Positions 9,050 to 17,638 of a stretch of 64,000 nucleotides of DNA are shown here, in pieces. Each line of letters starts with the position of its first letter. Position 1 is the stretch's first letter. Source of the stretch: Pseudomonas asiatica. GTDB lineage: Bacteria; Pseudomonadota; Gammaproteobacteria; Pseudomonadales; Pseudomonadaceae. Made by a program: the position numbers and the translations under genes. Under the pieces are notes generated by a model. It was not told the DNA's origin, did no database searches, and worked only from the letters and a program-made list of their open reading frames with translations. The stretch is taken from NCBI RefSeq assembly GCF_040214835.1, contig NZ_CP157874.1, positions 5,730,501-5,794,500 on the forward strand, given 5' to 3'.

Positions 9050-10189
9050 TCAGGCAGAGGCAGGCTCAAACGCCCCGCGCCGCCGGGTCAACACCACCAA
9101 ACCCGCAGCCCCCGCCGCCATCAGCAACGGCAACGCATGCCCGCTGATCCACTGGCTGCCTGCCCCGGCCAGCAGCGGCCCTAGCAGGCAGCCAATACCC
9201 CACAGCTGCGCCACATGGGCGTTGGCCCGCACCAGCGCATCATCCCGGTAGCGCTCACCAATCAGCACCAGCGACAAGGTGAACAAGCCCCCCGCACTAG
9301 CCCCGAACAGCACCCACAGCGGCCAGATCGCCGGCGTATGCAGCAGCAACGGAATCGCCAGGCTGGATACCAGCAGGGTCACCGCACAGCCGGTAAACAG
9401 AGCGCGCCGCGACATATGGTCGGCCAGCGCACCGATGGGCAGTTGCAGCACCGCATCGCCCACCACCACGGTACTGACCATGAACAGGGCGATTTCAGTG
9501 GTAAAGCCTTGCTGCAGGCAATACACCGGCAGCAAGGTAAGGATCATTGCCTCGAACGAGGCAAACAGGGCAATGGCCCAGGCGATCACCGGCAAGCGCC
9601 GGCAGAAGGCGAACAGGTCGCCGAAGGTGACGCTGCAGGCCTCTGTGCTGGGTGCCCCGCCACGGCCCAGGAGAATCAGCGGTGCCACCAGCAGCAGGCC
9701 GGTAGCGGCCCAGAAGCCGAAGTCGTCATCCGAGCCGAGAAAGCCCAGCACCAGCGGCCCGGCCAGCTGGCTGAGGGCATAGCTGCTGCCATACAGCGCC
9801 ACCAGGCGGCCGCGCCATTGCTCGATCACCAGCTGGTTGATCCAGCTTTCGCCGAGTATGAACACCACGGTCAGCGACATACCGATCAGCAATCGCAACA
9901 GCAGCCACAGCGGGTAGCTGGGCAGCAGTGCGACCAGGCCGATCGACAGCGCCCCGCCCCACAGGCACAGGCGCATGGCCGATGGCACGCCGACCCAGCC
10001 GGCCAGGCGGCTGGCCAGGCTGGCACCTACCAGCACGCCCAGCGCCGGCATCGCGGCCATCACGCCGATGGCGAAGCTGCCGTAGCCCCAGGCCTCCAGG
10101 CGCAGGGATACCAGCGGCATGCTCACGCCGAGTGCCAGCCCGACGCTTAGCACCGATGCCAGTACGGCGAAGTAGGTACCCCAACGCAT
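9050..10189 (-). CDS. MFS transporter, YcaD-like
   Basis: Membrane protein of 379 residues with about 12 hydrophobic segments. It begins WGTYFAVLASVLSVGLALGV and shows the MFS loop motif in GASLASRLAGWVG after segment 2 and a second copy in GALADHMSRRALF at mid-protein. ATG at 10189 has GGGAGG five bases upstream, so the 23 extra residues that run into a REP were removed. It lies between the lipoprotein and the aldehyde dehydrogenase gene and reads the same way as the latter. Substrate unknown; given the context, an amine or amino acid is possible but unproven. Confidence 0.8.
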   Translation of the reverse strand: MRWGTYFAVLASVLSVGLALGVSMPLVSLRLEAWGYGSFAIGVMAAMPALGVLVGASLASRLAGWVGVPSAMRLCLWGGALSIGLVALLPSYPLWLLLRLLIGMSLTVVFILGESWINQLVIEQWRGRLVALYGSSYALSQLAGPLVLGFLGSDDDFGFWAATGLLLVAPLILLGRGGAPSTEACSVTFGDLFAFCRRLPVIAWAIALFASFEAMILTLLPVYCLQQGFTTEIALFMVSTVVVGDAVLQLPIGALADHMSRRALFTGCAVTLLVSSLAIPLLLHTPAIWPLWVLFGASAGGLFTLSLVLIGERYRDDALVRANAHVAQLWGIGCLLGPLLAGAGSQWISGHALPLLMAAGAAGLVVLTRRRGAFEPASA

Positions 10190-10218
10190 TGCAGCCTCCC
10201 AGGCCAAGAATTTTCCAT

Positions 10219-10312
10219 GGCCCATTCGCGGGTAAACCCGCTCCCACAGGTACACCACCGCCCTTGAGAGCGGTGCAGTACCTGTGGGAGCGGGTTTACC
10301 CGCGAATGGGCC
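10219..10312. repeat. REP doublet, type A, inward
   Basis: Inverted copies of GCGGGTAAACCCGCTCCCACAGG about 30 bp apart, between the aldehyde dehydrogenase stop and the MFS start. An extra GGCCGCTAGGCGGCC hairpin at 10311-10325 abuts it and may end aldehyde dehydrogenase transcripts. Confidence 0.9.
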
Positions 10313-10330
10313 GCTAGGCGGCCCCCGGGA

Positions 10331-11824
10331 TTACAACTTGATCCAGGTCGCCTTCAGCTCGGTGTACTTCTCCAGCGCATGCAGCGACTTGTCACGGCCG
10401 TTGCCCGACTGCTTGAAGCCACCGAACGGCGCGGTCATGTCGCCGCCGTCGTACTGGTTGACCCAGACGCTGCCAGCGCGCACGGCACGGGCGGTCTTGT
10501 GAGCCTTGGAGATGTCCGAGGTCCAGATGCCAGCGGCCAGGCCATACGGCGTGTCGTTGGCAATGGCGACGGCTTCTTCGGCGGTATCGAAGGCGATCAC
10601 CGACAACACCGGGCCGAAGATTTCTTCCTGGGCGATCTTCATGGCGTTGGTCACGCCGTCGAAGATGGTCGGCTCGACATAGGTGCCACCGGTTTCTTCC
10701 AGGGTGCGCTTGCCGCCGGCCAGCAGCTTGGCGCCGTCCTTGTGGCCAGCCTCGATGTACGACAGCACGGTGTTCATCTGCTGGGTGTCGACCAGGGCAC
10801 CGACAGTGGTCTGTGGGTCCAGCGGGTTGCCTGGCTTCCAGCCTTTCAGGGCCTCGACCACCATCGGCAGGAACTTGTCCTTGATCGAACGCTCGACCAG
10901 CAGGCGCGAGCCGGCGGTGCACACTTCGCCCTGGTTGAAGGCGATGGCGCTGGCGGCAGCTTCGGCGGCAGCTTGCAGGTCCGGAGCGTCAGCGAAGACG
11001 ATGTTGGGGCTCTTGCCGCCGGCTTCCAGCCAGATGCGCTTCATGTTCGATTCGCCCGCGTAAACCATCAGTTGCTTGGCGATCTTGGTCGAACCGGTGA
11101 ATACCAAGGTGTCGACGTCCATGTGCAGGGCCAGGGCCTTGCCCACGGTGTGGCCGTAGCCTGGCAGCACGTTCAGCACGCCAGCCGGGATACCGGCTTC
11201 GATGGCCAACTGGGCAATACGAATGGCAGTCAGCGGCGATTTTTCGGACGGCTTGAGCACTACCGAGTTACCGGTGGCCAGGGCCGGGCCGAGCTTCCAG
11301 CAGGCCATCAGCAGCGGGAAGTTCCACGGTACGATGGCACCGACCACACCCACCGCTTCGCGGGTGACCAGGCCGAGCTGGTCATGCGGGGTCGGGGCGA
11401 CTTCGTCGTAGACCTTGTCGATGGCTTCGGCAGTCCAGTGGATGGCATTGGCCGCGCCAGGTACGTCAATGCTGGAGGAGTCGCCGATCGGCTTGCCCAT
11501 GTCCAGGGTTTCCAGCAGCGCCAGCTCTTCGACGTTCTTGCGCAGCAGGTCGGCGAAGCGGATCAGCTTGGCCTTGCGCTTGGCCGGGGCCAGCTGCGAC
11601 CACACGCCGGAGTTGAAGGTGGCACGGGCGTTTTCCACAGCGCGGTTGGCATCGGCCAGGTCGCAGCTGGCAACCTTGGCCAGGAAGCGTCCGTCGACCG
11701 GGCTCAGGCACTCGAAGGTTTCACCGGATGCGGCATCGGTGTATTCGCCGTTGATGAAGGCACGGCCTTCGATCTTCAGTTGCTGGGCACGTTGTTCCCA
11801 GTCCGCACGAGTCAGGGTGGTCAT
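10331..11824 (-). CDS. puuC: gamma-glutamyl-aminoaldehyde dehydrogenase (PuuC/KauB family)
   Basis: NAD(P)-dependent aldehyde dehydrogenase of 497 residues. The glutamate motif is in LEAGGKSPNIVF and the catalytic Cys is in FNQGEVCTAGSRL near residue 300. The cofactor segment VLNVLPGYGHTVGKAL and the C-terminal GGFKQSGNGRD are intact. This family converts gamma-glutamyl-gamma-aminobutyraldehyde and similar aldehydes to acids, the step after PauB/PuuB oxidation. ATG at 11824 has AGGAGGAG eight bases upstream. It is divergent from a cupin gene and shares an AT-rich control region with it. From memory, KauB/PauC stands near the same neighbours in P. aeruginosa. Confidence 0.88.
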   Translation of the reverse strand: MTTLTRADWEQRAQQLKIEGRAFINGEYTDAASGETFECLSPVDGRFLAKVASCDLADANRAVENARATFNSGVWSQLAPAKRKAKLIRFADLLRKNVEELALLETLDMGKPIGDSSSIDVPGAANAIHWTAEAIDKVYDEVAPTPHDQLGLVTREAVGVVGAIVPWNFPLLMACWKLGPALATGNSVVLKPSEKSPLTAIRIAQLAIEAGIPAGVLNVLPGYGHTVGKALALHMDVDTLVFTGSTKIAKQLMVYAGESNMKRIWLEAGGKSPNIVFADAPDLQAAAEAAASAIAFNQGEVCTAGSRLLVERSIKDKFLPMVVEALKGWKPGNPLDPQTTVGALVDTQQMNTVLSYIEAGHKDGAKLLAGGKRTLEETGGTYVEPTIFDGVTNAMKIAQEEIFGPVLSVIAFDTAEEAVAIANDTPYGLAAGIWTSDISKAHKTARAVRAGSVWVNQYDGGDMTAPFGGFKQSGNGRDKSLHALEKYTELKATWIKL

Positions 11825-11937
11825 ACGAAACTCCTCCTCTTGTATAGGTGCAACGCCGCACTGAGGACTCACAGGCGTTGTCAGAATTCTGCCCAAGCGT
11901 CGAGGGCATTTTAGCTACCGACACCCTAAACCAGCCC

Positions 11938-11963
11938 GTGTAAACTATCAATATATTTGACAC
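11938..11963. promoter_or_regulatory. imperfect inverted repeat between aldehyde dehydrogenase and cupin genes
   Basis: GTGTAAA, 11 AT-rich bases, then TTTGACAC. The arms differ by one base. It lies midway in the divergent promoter region (11825-12020) and is a candidate operator, for instance for the PauR-like protein. This is inference only. Confidence 0.3.
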
Positions 11964-11999
11964 GAATGGCTCAAAAGCCTACTCATGTGCATTTTATTA

Positions 12000-12007
12000 A
12001 ACAACAA
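12000..12007 (+). promoter_or_regulatory. candidate Hfq/Crc target (CA motif) over a ribosome site
   Basis: AACAACAA fits the AAnAAnAA pattern recognised by Hfq with Crc in Pseudomonas. It directly precedes the CAGGAG ribosome site of the cupin gene at 12021, so binding would block initiation. The crc gene is in this window. Confidence 0.55.
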
Positions 12008-12020
12008 CAGGAGCCGAACC

Positions 12021-12380
12021 ATGAGCATCGACAGCATCATCGACTTCGCGCAGGTCATTACCGAGGCCGAACGCTACCGCCCGGCGGCGGAAAAAATCCT
12101 CAAGGGCGAGCCAGACCAGGCTGTCTACAACCATTATTCCAGCCCGTGCGGGCAGTTTGCCGCGGGCGTGTGGGAAGGCGAGGTGGGGCAGTGGACGGTG
12201 AACTACACCGAGCATGAGTACTGCGAGATCGTCCAGGGCGTTTCGGTGCTGCGTGACCAGGATGGCGGAGCCAAGACCCTGCGTGCCGGTGATCGGTTTG
12301 TCATCCCGGCCGGCTTCAAGGGCACCTGGGAGGTGCTGGAGCCTTGCCGCAAGATCTATGTGATGTTCGAGCAGAAATGA
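12021..12380 (+). CDS. small cupin-fold protein (DUF861-type)
   Basis: Single-domain cupin of 119 residues. The conserved run VWEGEVGQWTVNYTEHEYCE is followed by VLRAGD-like LRAGDRFVIPAGFKGTWEV, the two cupin half-motifs; several usual metal histidines are replaced. Relatives of this family occur beside amine and amino acid catabolic genes with no settled reaction. ATG at 12021 has CAGGAG seven bases upstream, so the in-frame ATG at 11985 was dropped. It is divergent from the aldehyde dehydrogenase, suggesting a part in the same pathway. Confidence 0.8.
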   Translation: MSIDSIIDFAQVITEAERYRPAAEKILKGEPDQAVYNHYSSPCGQFAAGVWEGEVGQWTVNYTEHEYCEIVQGVSVLRDQDGGAKTLRAGDRFVIPAGFKGTWEVLEPCRKIYVMFEQK

Positions 12381-12394
12381 TTTGAGGCTGTGCC

Positions 12395-12488
12395 GGCCTC
12401 TTCGCGGGTGAACCCGCTCCCACAAGGATTTCACCGCCCTAAAGGCTTGTGATGTACCTGTGGGAGCGGGTTTACCCGCGAAGAGGCC
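12395..12488. repeat. REP doublet, type A, inward
   Basis: Copies of GCGGGTGAACCCGC and GCGGGTTTACCCGC with CCCACA flanks facing each other, placed between the cupin stop and the rpmG terminator. Confidence 0.9.
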
Positions 12489-12498
12489 AGCACAGGCA

Positions 12499-12534
12499 TA
12501 AAAAAACCCGCCTCCTTTCGGATGCGGGTTTTTT
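12499..12534. terminator. bidirectional Rho-independent terminator of rpmB-rpmG
   Basis: AAAAAACCCGC, a 12-base loop region, then GCGGGTTTTTT. It has a GC stem with A-run and T-run on both sides, 17 bp beyond the rpmG stop, so it can also stop readthrough from the cupin side. Confidence 0.9.
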
Positions 12535-12550
12535 TCAGGTCGCCGATCAA

Positions 12551-12706
12551 TTACTTGATCTTGGCTTCCTTGTACACCACGTGCTTGCGAACAACCGGAT
12601 CGTATTTCTTGATCTCGATTTTGTCCGGAGTGGTGCGCTTGTTCTTGTCGGTGGTGTAGAAGTGGCCAGTGCCAGCACTCGAAACCAGACGGATCAATTC
12701 ACGCAT
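12551..12706 (-). CDS. rpmG: 50S ribosomal protein L33
   Basis: Protein of 51 residues reading [20 protein letters not shown] and then [17 protein letters not shown], ending [11 protein letters not shown]. This is typical L33 of the large ribosomal subunit, of the cysteine-free form without the zinc ribbon. AAGGAG precedes the ATG. It lies 10 bp after rpmB in the standard rpmB-rpmG operon and ends at a strong terminator. Confidence 0.98.
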   Translation of the reverse strand: MRELIRLVSSAGTGHFYTTDKNKRTTPDKIEIKKYDPVVRKHVVYKEAKIK

Positions 12707-12716
12707 GACGTTCTCC

Positions 12717-12953
12717 TTAGAACTTTTCGCCGCGAGCGCGCAGCTCGGCCAGCACTACGTCGATACCACGCTTGTCAATAACGCGCATGCCTTTGGCAGA
12801 TACGCGCAGACGCACGAAACGCTTCTCGGATTCAACCCAGAAACGGTGGTGCTGCAGGTTCGGCAGGAAACGACGACGGGTTTTGTTGTTTGCGTGGGAA
12901 ATGTTGTTCCCGGTTACTGGACCCTTACCAGTAACTTGACAGACTCTCGACAT
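12717..12953 (-). CDS. rpmB: 50S ribosomal protein L28
   Basis: Protein of 78 residues starting [20 protein letters not shown] with the basic stretch [12 protein letters not shown] and the end [13 protein letters not shown]. It is L28 of the large ribosomal subunit, first gene of rpmB-rpmG. The promoter candidate at 13102-13130 and a palindromic leader lie upstream. Confidence 0.98.
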   Translation of the reverse strand: MSRVCQVTGKGPVTGNNISHANNKTRRRFLPNLQHHRFWVESEKRFVRLRVSAKGMRVIDKRGIDVVLAELRARGEKF

Positions 12954-13314
12954 GACTCAGCCCTCTAAAACCACATGCCCAACCCGGCATGGGTTGGCCG
13001 CTTAATCTCTCAGTCTTTGGCGCCTAGGCGCCGTGATTCTGGAGGTCTTATCGACCGGATCCGCTTATGCGACAGGCCGAGCCCCTAGAAAAGAGCGCTG
13101 CTTTATACCAGAAAGACTTGGCCGCAACAACATTAGATGCACATTGTCACGAGCCGGAACGCGCCGGGCCAGCATAGCGGCAGGCCCCGCCAGCCGTCGA
13201 CCGCCCGTCGCCAATTTTGTAAAAAAGGGTGTGGTCATTTCCCGACGGGCACACTAGGGTAGGCCTTTTCCAGACTGCACTGGCAGATGGGCCACTGACA
13301 GCCAAGGAGCCACT
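12954..13314. other. 361-bp non-coding region between divergent rpmB and the peptide-binding protein gene
   Basis: It holds the rpmB leader and promoter and the start region of the next gene. Visible structure: CCAACCC-GGCAT-GGGTTGG hairpin at 12979-12997, and GGCGCC-TA-GGCGCC palindrome at 13019-13032. No believable coding frame is seen. Confidence 0.7.
13102..13130 (-). promoter_or_regulatory. putative sigma70 promoter of rpmB-rpmG
   Basis: On the minus strand TTGTTG, 17 bp, then TATAAA. The leader to rpmB would be about 140 bases and contains both palindromes of this region. Confidence 0.6.
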
Positions 13315-14922
13315 ATGCGTGCTGCCGCCCTTTCCTTATTGTTCAACTCCTTGTTCGCCGCAGGCGCCCTGTTCGCCGCCGGCGTTGCCCAGGCCGACCC
13401 GCTGAGCGTCTGCAGCGAGGCCAGCCCCGAAGGCTTCGACGTGGTGCAGTACAACTCGCTGACCACCACCAACGCCACGGCCGATGTGCTGATGAACCGC
13501 CTGGTGGAGTTCGACGCGGCGCAAGGCAAGGTGGTGCCGAGCCTGGCGGCCAGCTGGACGGTATCGGCCGACGGCCTGATCTACGACTTCACCCTGCGCG
13601 ATGACGTGAAATTCCACACCACCGCCTACTTCAAGCCAAGCCGCGCACTGAACGCCGACGACGTGCTGTTCAGCTTCCAGCGCATGCTCTACCCCGCCCA
13701 TGCCTGGCACAAGACTGCACCGGGCGGCTACCCGCATGCCCAGTCGCTGCAACTGGGCAGCCTGATCAAGGCAATCGAGGCGCCGGCACCGAACGCCGTG
13801 CGCTTCACCCTCAGCCACCCGGACGCCACCTTCCTGGCCACCCTGAGCATGGGCTTCGCCTCGATCTACTCCGCCGAGTACGCCGACAAACTGCTCAAGG
13901 CCGGTACGCCGGAGAAGCTAAACAGCCAGCCGGTCGGCACCGGGCCGTTCATCTTCCAGCGCTTCCAGAAGGACGCCGTGGTGCGCTATCGCGCCAACCC
14001 CGACTACTTCGCCGGCAAGCCAGCGGTCGACCCGTTGATCTTCGCCATCACCACCGATGCCAACGTGCGCCTGCAGAAGCTCAAGCGCGGCGAGTGCCAG
14101 GTCGCGTTGTCGCCCAAGCCGCTGGACATTGCCGAAGCCGGCAAGGACGGCAACCTCAAGGTGGCCACCACCCCGGCGTTCATGACCGCCTTCGTCGCCA
14201 TCAACAGCCAGCACCCACCGCTGGACAAGCCGGAAGTGCGCCAGGCCATCAACCTGGCCTTCGACAAACAGGCCTACCTCAAGGCCGTATTCGAAGACTC
14301 CGCGGTGGCCGCCAACGGCCCCTACCCGCCCAACACCTGGAGCTACGCCAAAGACCTGCCCGGCTACCCGCTGGACCTGAAGAAAGCCAAGGCCCTGCTG
14401 ACCAAGGCCGGCCTGGCCGAGGGCTTCAGCACCACGATCTGGACCCGCCCGTCGGGCAGCCTGCTCAACCCCAACCCCAGCCTCGGTGCGCAGATGCTGC
14501 AGGCCGACCTGGCCAAGATCGGCATCAAGGCCGAGATCCGCGTGATCGAGTGGGGCGAGCTGATCCGTCGCGCCAAGGCGGGCGAGCATGACCTGCTGTT
14601 CATGGGTTGGGCGGGTGACAACGGCGATCCGGATAACTTCCTCAGCCCGCAGTTTTCCTGCGCGGCGGTGCAGTCGGGGACCAACTTCGCACGCTTCTGC
14701 GACAGCCGCCTGGACCAGTTGATCAGCGCCGGGCGCACCACCAACGACCAGAGTGTGCGCAGCCGGCTTTATCAGCAGGCACAGACGCTGATCCAGCAGC
14801 AGGCGCTGTGGGTGCCGCTGGCGCACCCGACGGCGGCGACCTTGCTGCGCCAAGGGGTCGAGGGGTACCAGGTGAGCCCGTTCGGGCGGTTGGATTTCAG
14901 CAAGGTGTCTGTGAACAAGTAA
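13315..14922 (+). CDS. periplasmic substrate-binding protein of a peptide ABC transporter (family 5)
   Basis: Protein of 535 residues with a Sec signal peptide cleaved near VAQA-DP at about residue 27, then an SBP family 5 fold as in DppA/OppA. Visible family segments are LAASWTVSADGLIYDFTLRD, DDVLFSFQRM and PVGTGPFIF. AAGGAG precedes the ATG. No permease or ATPase gene lies beside it, so it must work with a transporter encoded elsewhere (dpp type) or act as a sensor. The ligand is probably a di- or oligopeptide or haem; this cannot be told from sequence. Confidence 0.88.
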   Translation: MRAAALSLLFNSLFAAGALFAAGVAQADPLSVCSEASPEGFDVVQYNSLTTTNATADVLMNRLVEFDAAQGKVVPSLAASWTVSADGLIYDFTLRDDVKFHTTAYFKPSRALNADDVLFSFQRMLYPAHAWHKTAPGGYPHAQSLQLGSLIKAIEAPAPNAVRFTLSHPDATFLATLSMGFASIYSAEYADKLLKAGTPEKLNSQPVGTGPFIFQRFQKDAVVRYRANPDYFAGKPAVDPLIFAITTDANVRLQKLKRGECQVALSPKPLDIAEAGKDGNLKVATTPAFMTAFVAINSQHPPLDKPEVRQAINLAFDKQAYLKAVFEDSAVAANGPYPPNTWSYAKDLPGYPLDLKKAKALLTKAGLAEGFSTTIWTRPSGSLLNPNPSLGAQMLQADLAKIGIKAEIRVIEWGELIRRAKAGEHDLLFMGWAGDNGDPDNFLSPQFSCAAVQSGTNFARFCDSRLDQLISAGRTTNDQSVRSRLYQQAQTLIQQQALWVPLAHPTAATLLRQGVEGYQVSPFGRLDFSKVSVNK

Positions 14923-14930
14923 GCCTGCAC

Positions 14931-15027
14931 CGGCCTCTTCGCGGGTAAACCCGCTCCCACAGGGACCGCGCCAACTTTCAACATGGCACTTTCCCTGTGG
15001 GAGCGGGTTTACCCGCGAAAGGGCCGG
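14931..15027. repeat. REP doublet, type A, inward
   Basis: GCGGGTAAACCCGCTCCCACAGG and its inverted copy about 35 bp apart, between convergent genes (binding protein and radC). No other terminator is seen there. Confidence 0.9.
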
Positions 15028-15045
15028 GACAGGCAGCAAAAGTGC

Positions 15046-15726
15046 CTAAGCCACAATCCACCCATGCTCGACCATCGACAGTGGCTCCCCGTCACCGATG
15101 ATGATGTGATCCAGCACCCGCACATCGATCAACGCCAGCCCCCGCTTCAACGACAGGGTCAAGTGCACATCGTCCTGGCTGGGCTCACTGTTGCCCGAGG
15201 GGTGGTTGTGGCACAGGATCAAGGCCGCTGCGTTATGCAGCAATGCCCGCCGCACCACTTCCCGCGGGTAGACGCTGGCCCGATCTATCGTGCCTCGGAA
15301 GAGGATCTCAAACGCCAACGGCCTGTGCTTGGTATCGAGAAAAAGGCACCCGAACACTTCGCTGACTTCATGTCGCAGCATCGCTTTCAAATAGCGCCTC
15401 ACCGTTGCCGGGCTGTCCATCGCGGATTCACGCTCAATCGAAGTTGCAAGGTGCCTGCGCCCGATCTCCAGCAGCGCCTGCAGCTGGCTGTACCTCACCG
15501 GGCCCAACCCAAGCTCGCCGACGAAAGCCTCACGGTCGGCCTCCAGCAACTGGCGCAAACCCCCGAACTTCACGAGCAGACCTCGCGCCAGCTCCACGAC
15601 ATTGCGCCCACGCACACCTGAGCCGAGAAATACAGCCAGCAATTCCGCGTCCGTCAGGCTTCCAGCCCCACGCTGCAACAACTTCTCCCTCGGCCGCTCT
15701 TCAGCCGGCCACTCCCTGATATTCAT
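15046..15726 (-). CDS. radC: RadC/JAB-domain protein
   Basis: Protein of 226 residues. The N-terminal part (about 1-80) carries helix-hairpin-helix-like segments. The C-terminal JAB/MPN metal domain shows the HxHPSGxxxPSxxD signature as [14 protein letters not shown]. Full length for the housekeeping radC that sits beside coaBC (dfp) in gammaproteobacteria. A role in DNA repair was proposed long ago but is not proven. ATG at 15726 is divergent from coaBC with about 130 bp between starts. Confidence 0.9.
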   Translation of the reverse strand: MNIREWPAEERPREKLLQRGAGSLTDAELLAVFLGSGVRGRNVVELARGLLVKFGGLRQLLEADREAFVGELGLGPVRYSQLQALLEIGRRHLATSIERESAMDSPATVRRYLKAMLRHEVSEVFGCLFLDTKHRPLAFEILFRGTIDRASVYPREVVRRALLHNAAALILCHNHPSGNSEPSQDDVHLTLSLKRGLALIDVRVLDHIIIGDGEPLSMVEHGWIVA

Positions 15727-15854
15727 CCCGTCCCTCTGCCCTTGCTGCGGCCCATTTCGGCCCTGTGTTAATCTATTTCGCCTCGTACATGCGACGTTCT
15801 GCCGCAGGCATTTTCAAACGTCGTCGCCCGCTCTCACTGGAAAAAGGCAAGCCT

Positions 15855-17066
15855 ATGCAGCGGCTGTATCGCAAGCGCATCGTTCTCGGCGTGGGTGGCG
15901 GCATTGCCGCCTACAAAAGCGCCGAACTGATTCGCCGACTCCTGGAGCACGGCGCGCAGGTGCGCGTCGTCATGACCCGTGGTGGTGCAGAGTTCATCAC
16001 CCCGCTGACCCTGCAGGCGCTGTCAGGCCACCCGGTGCACATGGATCTGCTCGACCCTGCCGCCGAAGCGGCCATGGGCCACATCGAACTGGCCAAGTGG
16101 GCTGACCTGGTGCTGATCGCCCCGGCCACCGCCGACCTCATGGCGCGCATGGCCCAAGGCATGGCCGACGACCTGCTGACCACCCTGGTGCTGGCTACCG
16201 ATGCCACCGTTGCCGTGGCCCCGGCCATGAACCAGGCCATGTGGCGCGACCCGGCCACCCAGGCCAACCTCGAACTGCTCAAGAGCCGTGGCATCCAGGT
16301 GTTCGGCCCGGCGTCCGGCAGCCAGGCCTGTGGCGATGTCGGCCTGGGCCGCATGCTCGAAGCCACCGACCTGGCCTGGTGTGCCGCGGAAAGCTTCAAG
16401 CGCCAGGCACTGACCGGCAAGCACGTGCTGATCACCGCCGGCCCGACCCAGGAAAACATCGACCCGGTGCGCTACATCACCAATCATAGCTCCGGCAAGA
16501 TGGGCTTCGCCCTGGCTGAAGCGGCCGCCGAAGCCGGGGCTCGGGTGACCCTCGTCACTGGCCCGGTGCACCTGCCGACCCCCGACCGGGTCAGCCGTAT
16601 CGACGTGGTCAGCGCGCGGGACATGCTCGCGGCCTGTGAAGCGGCCATGCCGTGCGACCTGTTCATCGCCTCTGCGGCGGTTGCGGACTACCGCCCGGAA
16701 GTCGTTGCCACGCAAAAATTGAAGAAAGATCCTACGACGGGCGACGGCATGCTGCTGCAGATGGTGCGCAATCCCGATATCCTTGCCACCATCGCTGGCC
16801 GCGCCGACCGCCCGTTCAGCGTCGGTTTCGCCGCCGAGACCGAACACTTGCTCGATTACGCCACGCGCAAGCTCAAGGACAAGAACCTCGACCTGATCGT
16901 CGCCAATGATGTGGCCAACCCCAGCATCGGCTTCAACAGCGAGGAAAACGCCTTGACCGTGATCGACCGCCAGCAGCACCAGACCCTCTTCGCGCAGACC
17001 AGCAAGGGCAAGATTGCCCGGCAACTGGTCGCCTTCATCGCCGAACGGCTCAATCAGGTTCAATAA
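15855..17066 (+). CDS. coaBC: bifunctional phosphopantothenoylcysteine decarboxylase / phosphopantothenate-cysteine ligase
   Basis: Coenzyme A biosynthesis enzyme of 403 residues. The CoaC flavoprotein half (about 1-190) has the catalytic His in [11 protein letters not shown], the PAMNQAMW loop and the Cys loop GSQACGDVG. The CoaB ligase half has the nucleotide segment [14 protein letters not shown] and the lysine in KLKKDP. ATG at 15855 gives the standard N-terminus ([18 protein letters not shown]). The longer frame from 15765 adds a non-conserved basic run. It is followed by dut after 5 bp, the usual coaBC-dut pair. Confidence 0.95.
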   Translation: MQRLYRKRIVLGVGGGIAAYKSAELIRRLLEHGAQVRVVMTRGGAEFITPLTLQALSGHPVHMDLLDPAAEAAMGHIELAKWADLVLIAPATADLMARMAQGMADDLLTTLVLATDATVAVAPAMNQAMWRDPATQANLELLKSRGIQVFGPASGSQACGDVGLGRMLEATDLAWCAAESFKRQALTGKHVLITAGPTQENIDPVRYITNHSSGKMGFALAEAAAEAGARVTLVTGPVHLPTPDRVSRIDVVSARDMLAACEAAMPCDLFIASAAVADYRPEVVATQKLKKDPTTGDGMLLQMVRNPDILATIAGRADRPFSVGFAAETEHLLDYATRKLKDKNLDLIVANDVANPSIGFNSEENALTVIDRQQHQTLFAQTSKGKIARQLVAFIAERLNQVQ

Positions 17067-17071
17067 GTTAC

Positions 17072-17527
17072 ATGCACGCTCTTCAAGCCAAGATCCTCGA
17101 CCCACGCCTGGGCACCGAATTCCCCCTGCCGCAGTACGCCACCCCCGGCTCCGCCGGCCTGGACCTGCGCGCCCTGCTCAAGGAAGACACCGTCCTCGAG
17201 CCAGGCCAGACCCTGCTGATCCCCACCGGCCTGTCGATCTACATCGGCGACCCGGGCCTGGCGGCGGTGATCCTGCCGCGCTCGGGCCTGGGCCATAAGC
17301 ACGGCATCGTGCTGGGCAACCTGGTCGGGCTGATCGACTCGGACTACCAGGGCGAGTTGATGGTGTCGTGCTGGAACCGCGGCAACACCCCGTTCACCAT
17401 CGCCGTTGGCGAGCGCATTGCCCAGCTGGTGCTGGTACCGGTGGTACAGGCCCATTTCGACATCGTCGAAGCGTTCGATGAAAGCCAGCGCGGTGCTGGC
17501 GGCTTCGGCCATTCCGGCAGCCACTGA
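17072..17527 (+). CDS. dut: deoxyuridine 5'-triphosphate nucleotidohydrolase
   Basis: Trimeric dUTPase of 151 residues, full length. It hydrolyses dUTP to dUMP and diphosphate, keeping uracil out of DNA and feeding dTMP synthesis. Conserved motifs in order: [11 protein letters not shown] (1), [10 protein letters not shown] (2), [11 protein letters not shown] (3), a motif 4 around GERIAQLV, and the C-terminal [10 protein letters not shown] (5) that closes over the active site. Five bases separate it from coaBC. Confidence 0.97.
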   Translation: MHALQAKILDPRLGTEFPLPQYATPGSAGLDLRALLKEDTVLEPGQTLLIPTGLSIYIGDPGLAAVILPRSGLGHKHGIVLGNLVGLIDSDYQGELMVSCWNRGNTPFTIAVGERIAQLVLVPVVQAHFDIVEAFDESQRGAGGFGHSGSH

Positions 17528-17638
17528 GCCGAGAAATGACCGTTCAGGCCAAGGATGGCGAACTCTCTGGCGAAACCACCGTCCAAGCGTTCAGTTTGCG
17601 CCTGCCCAGAAAGCCTTTGACTAATGGAGCTTCCAGAG

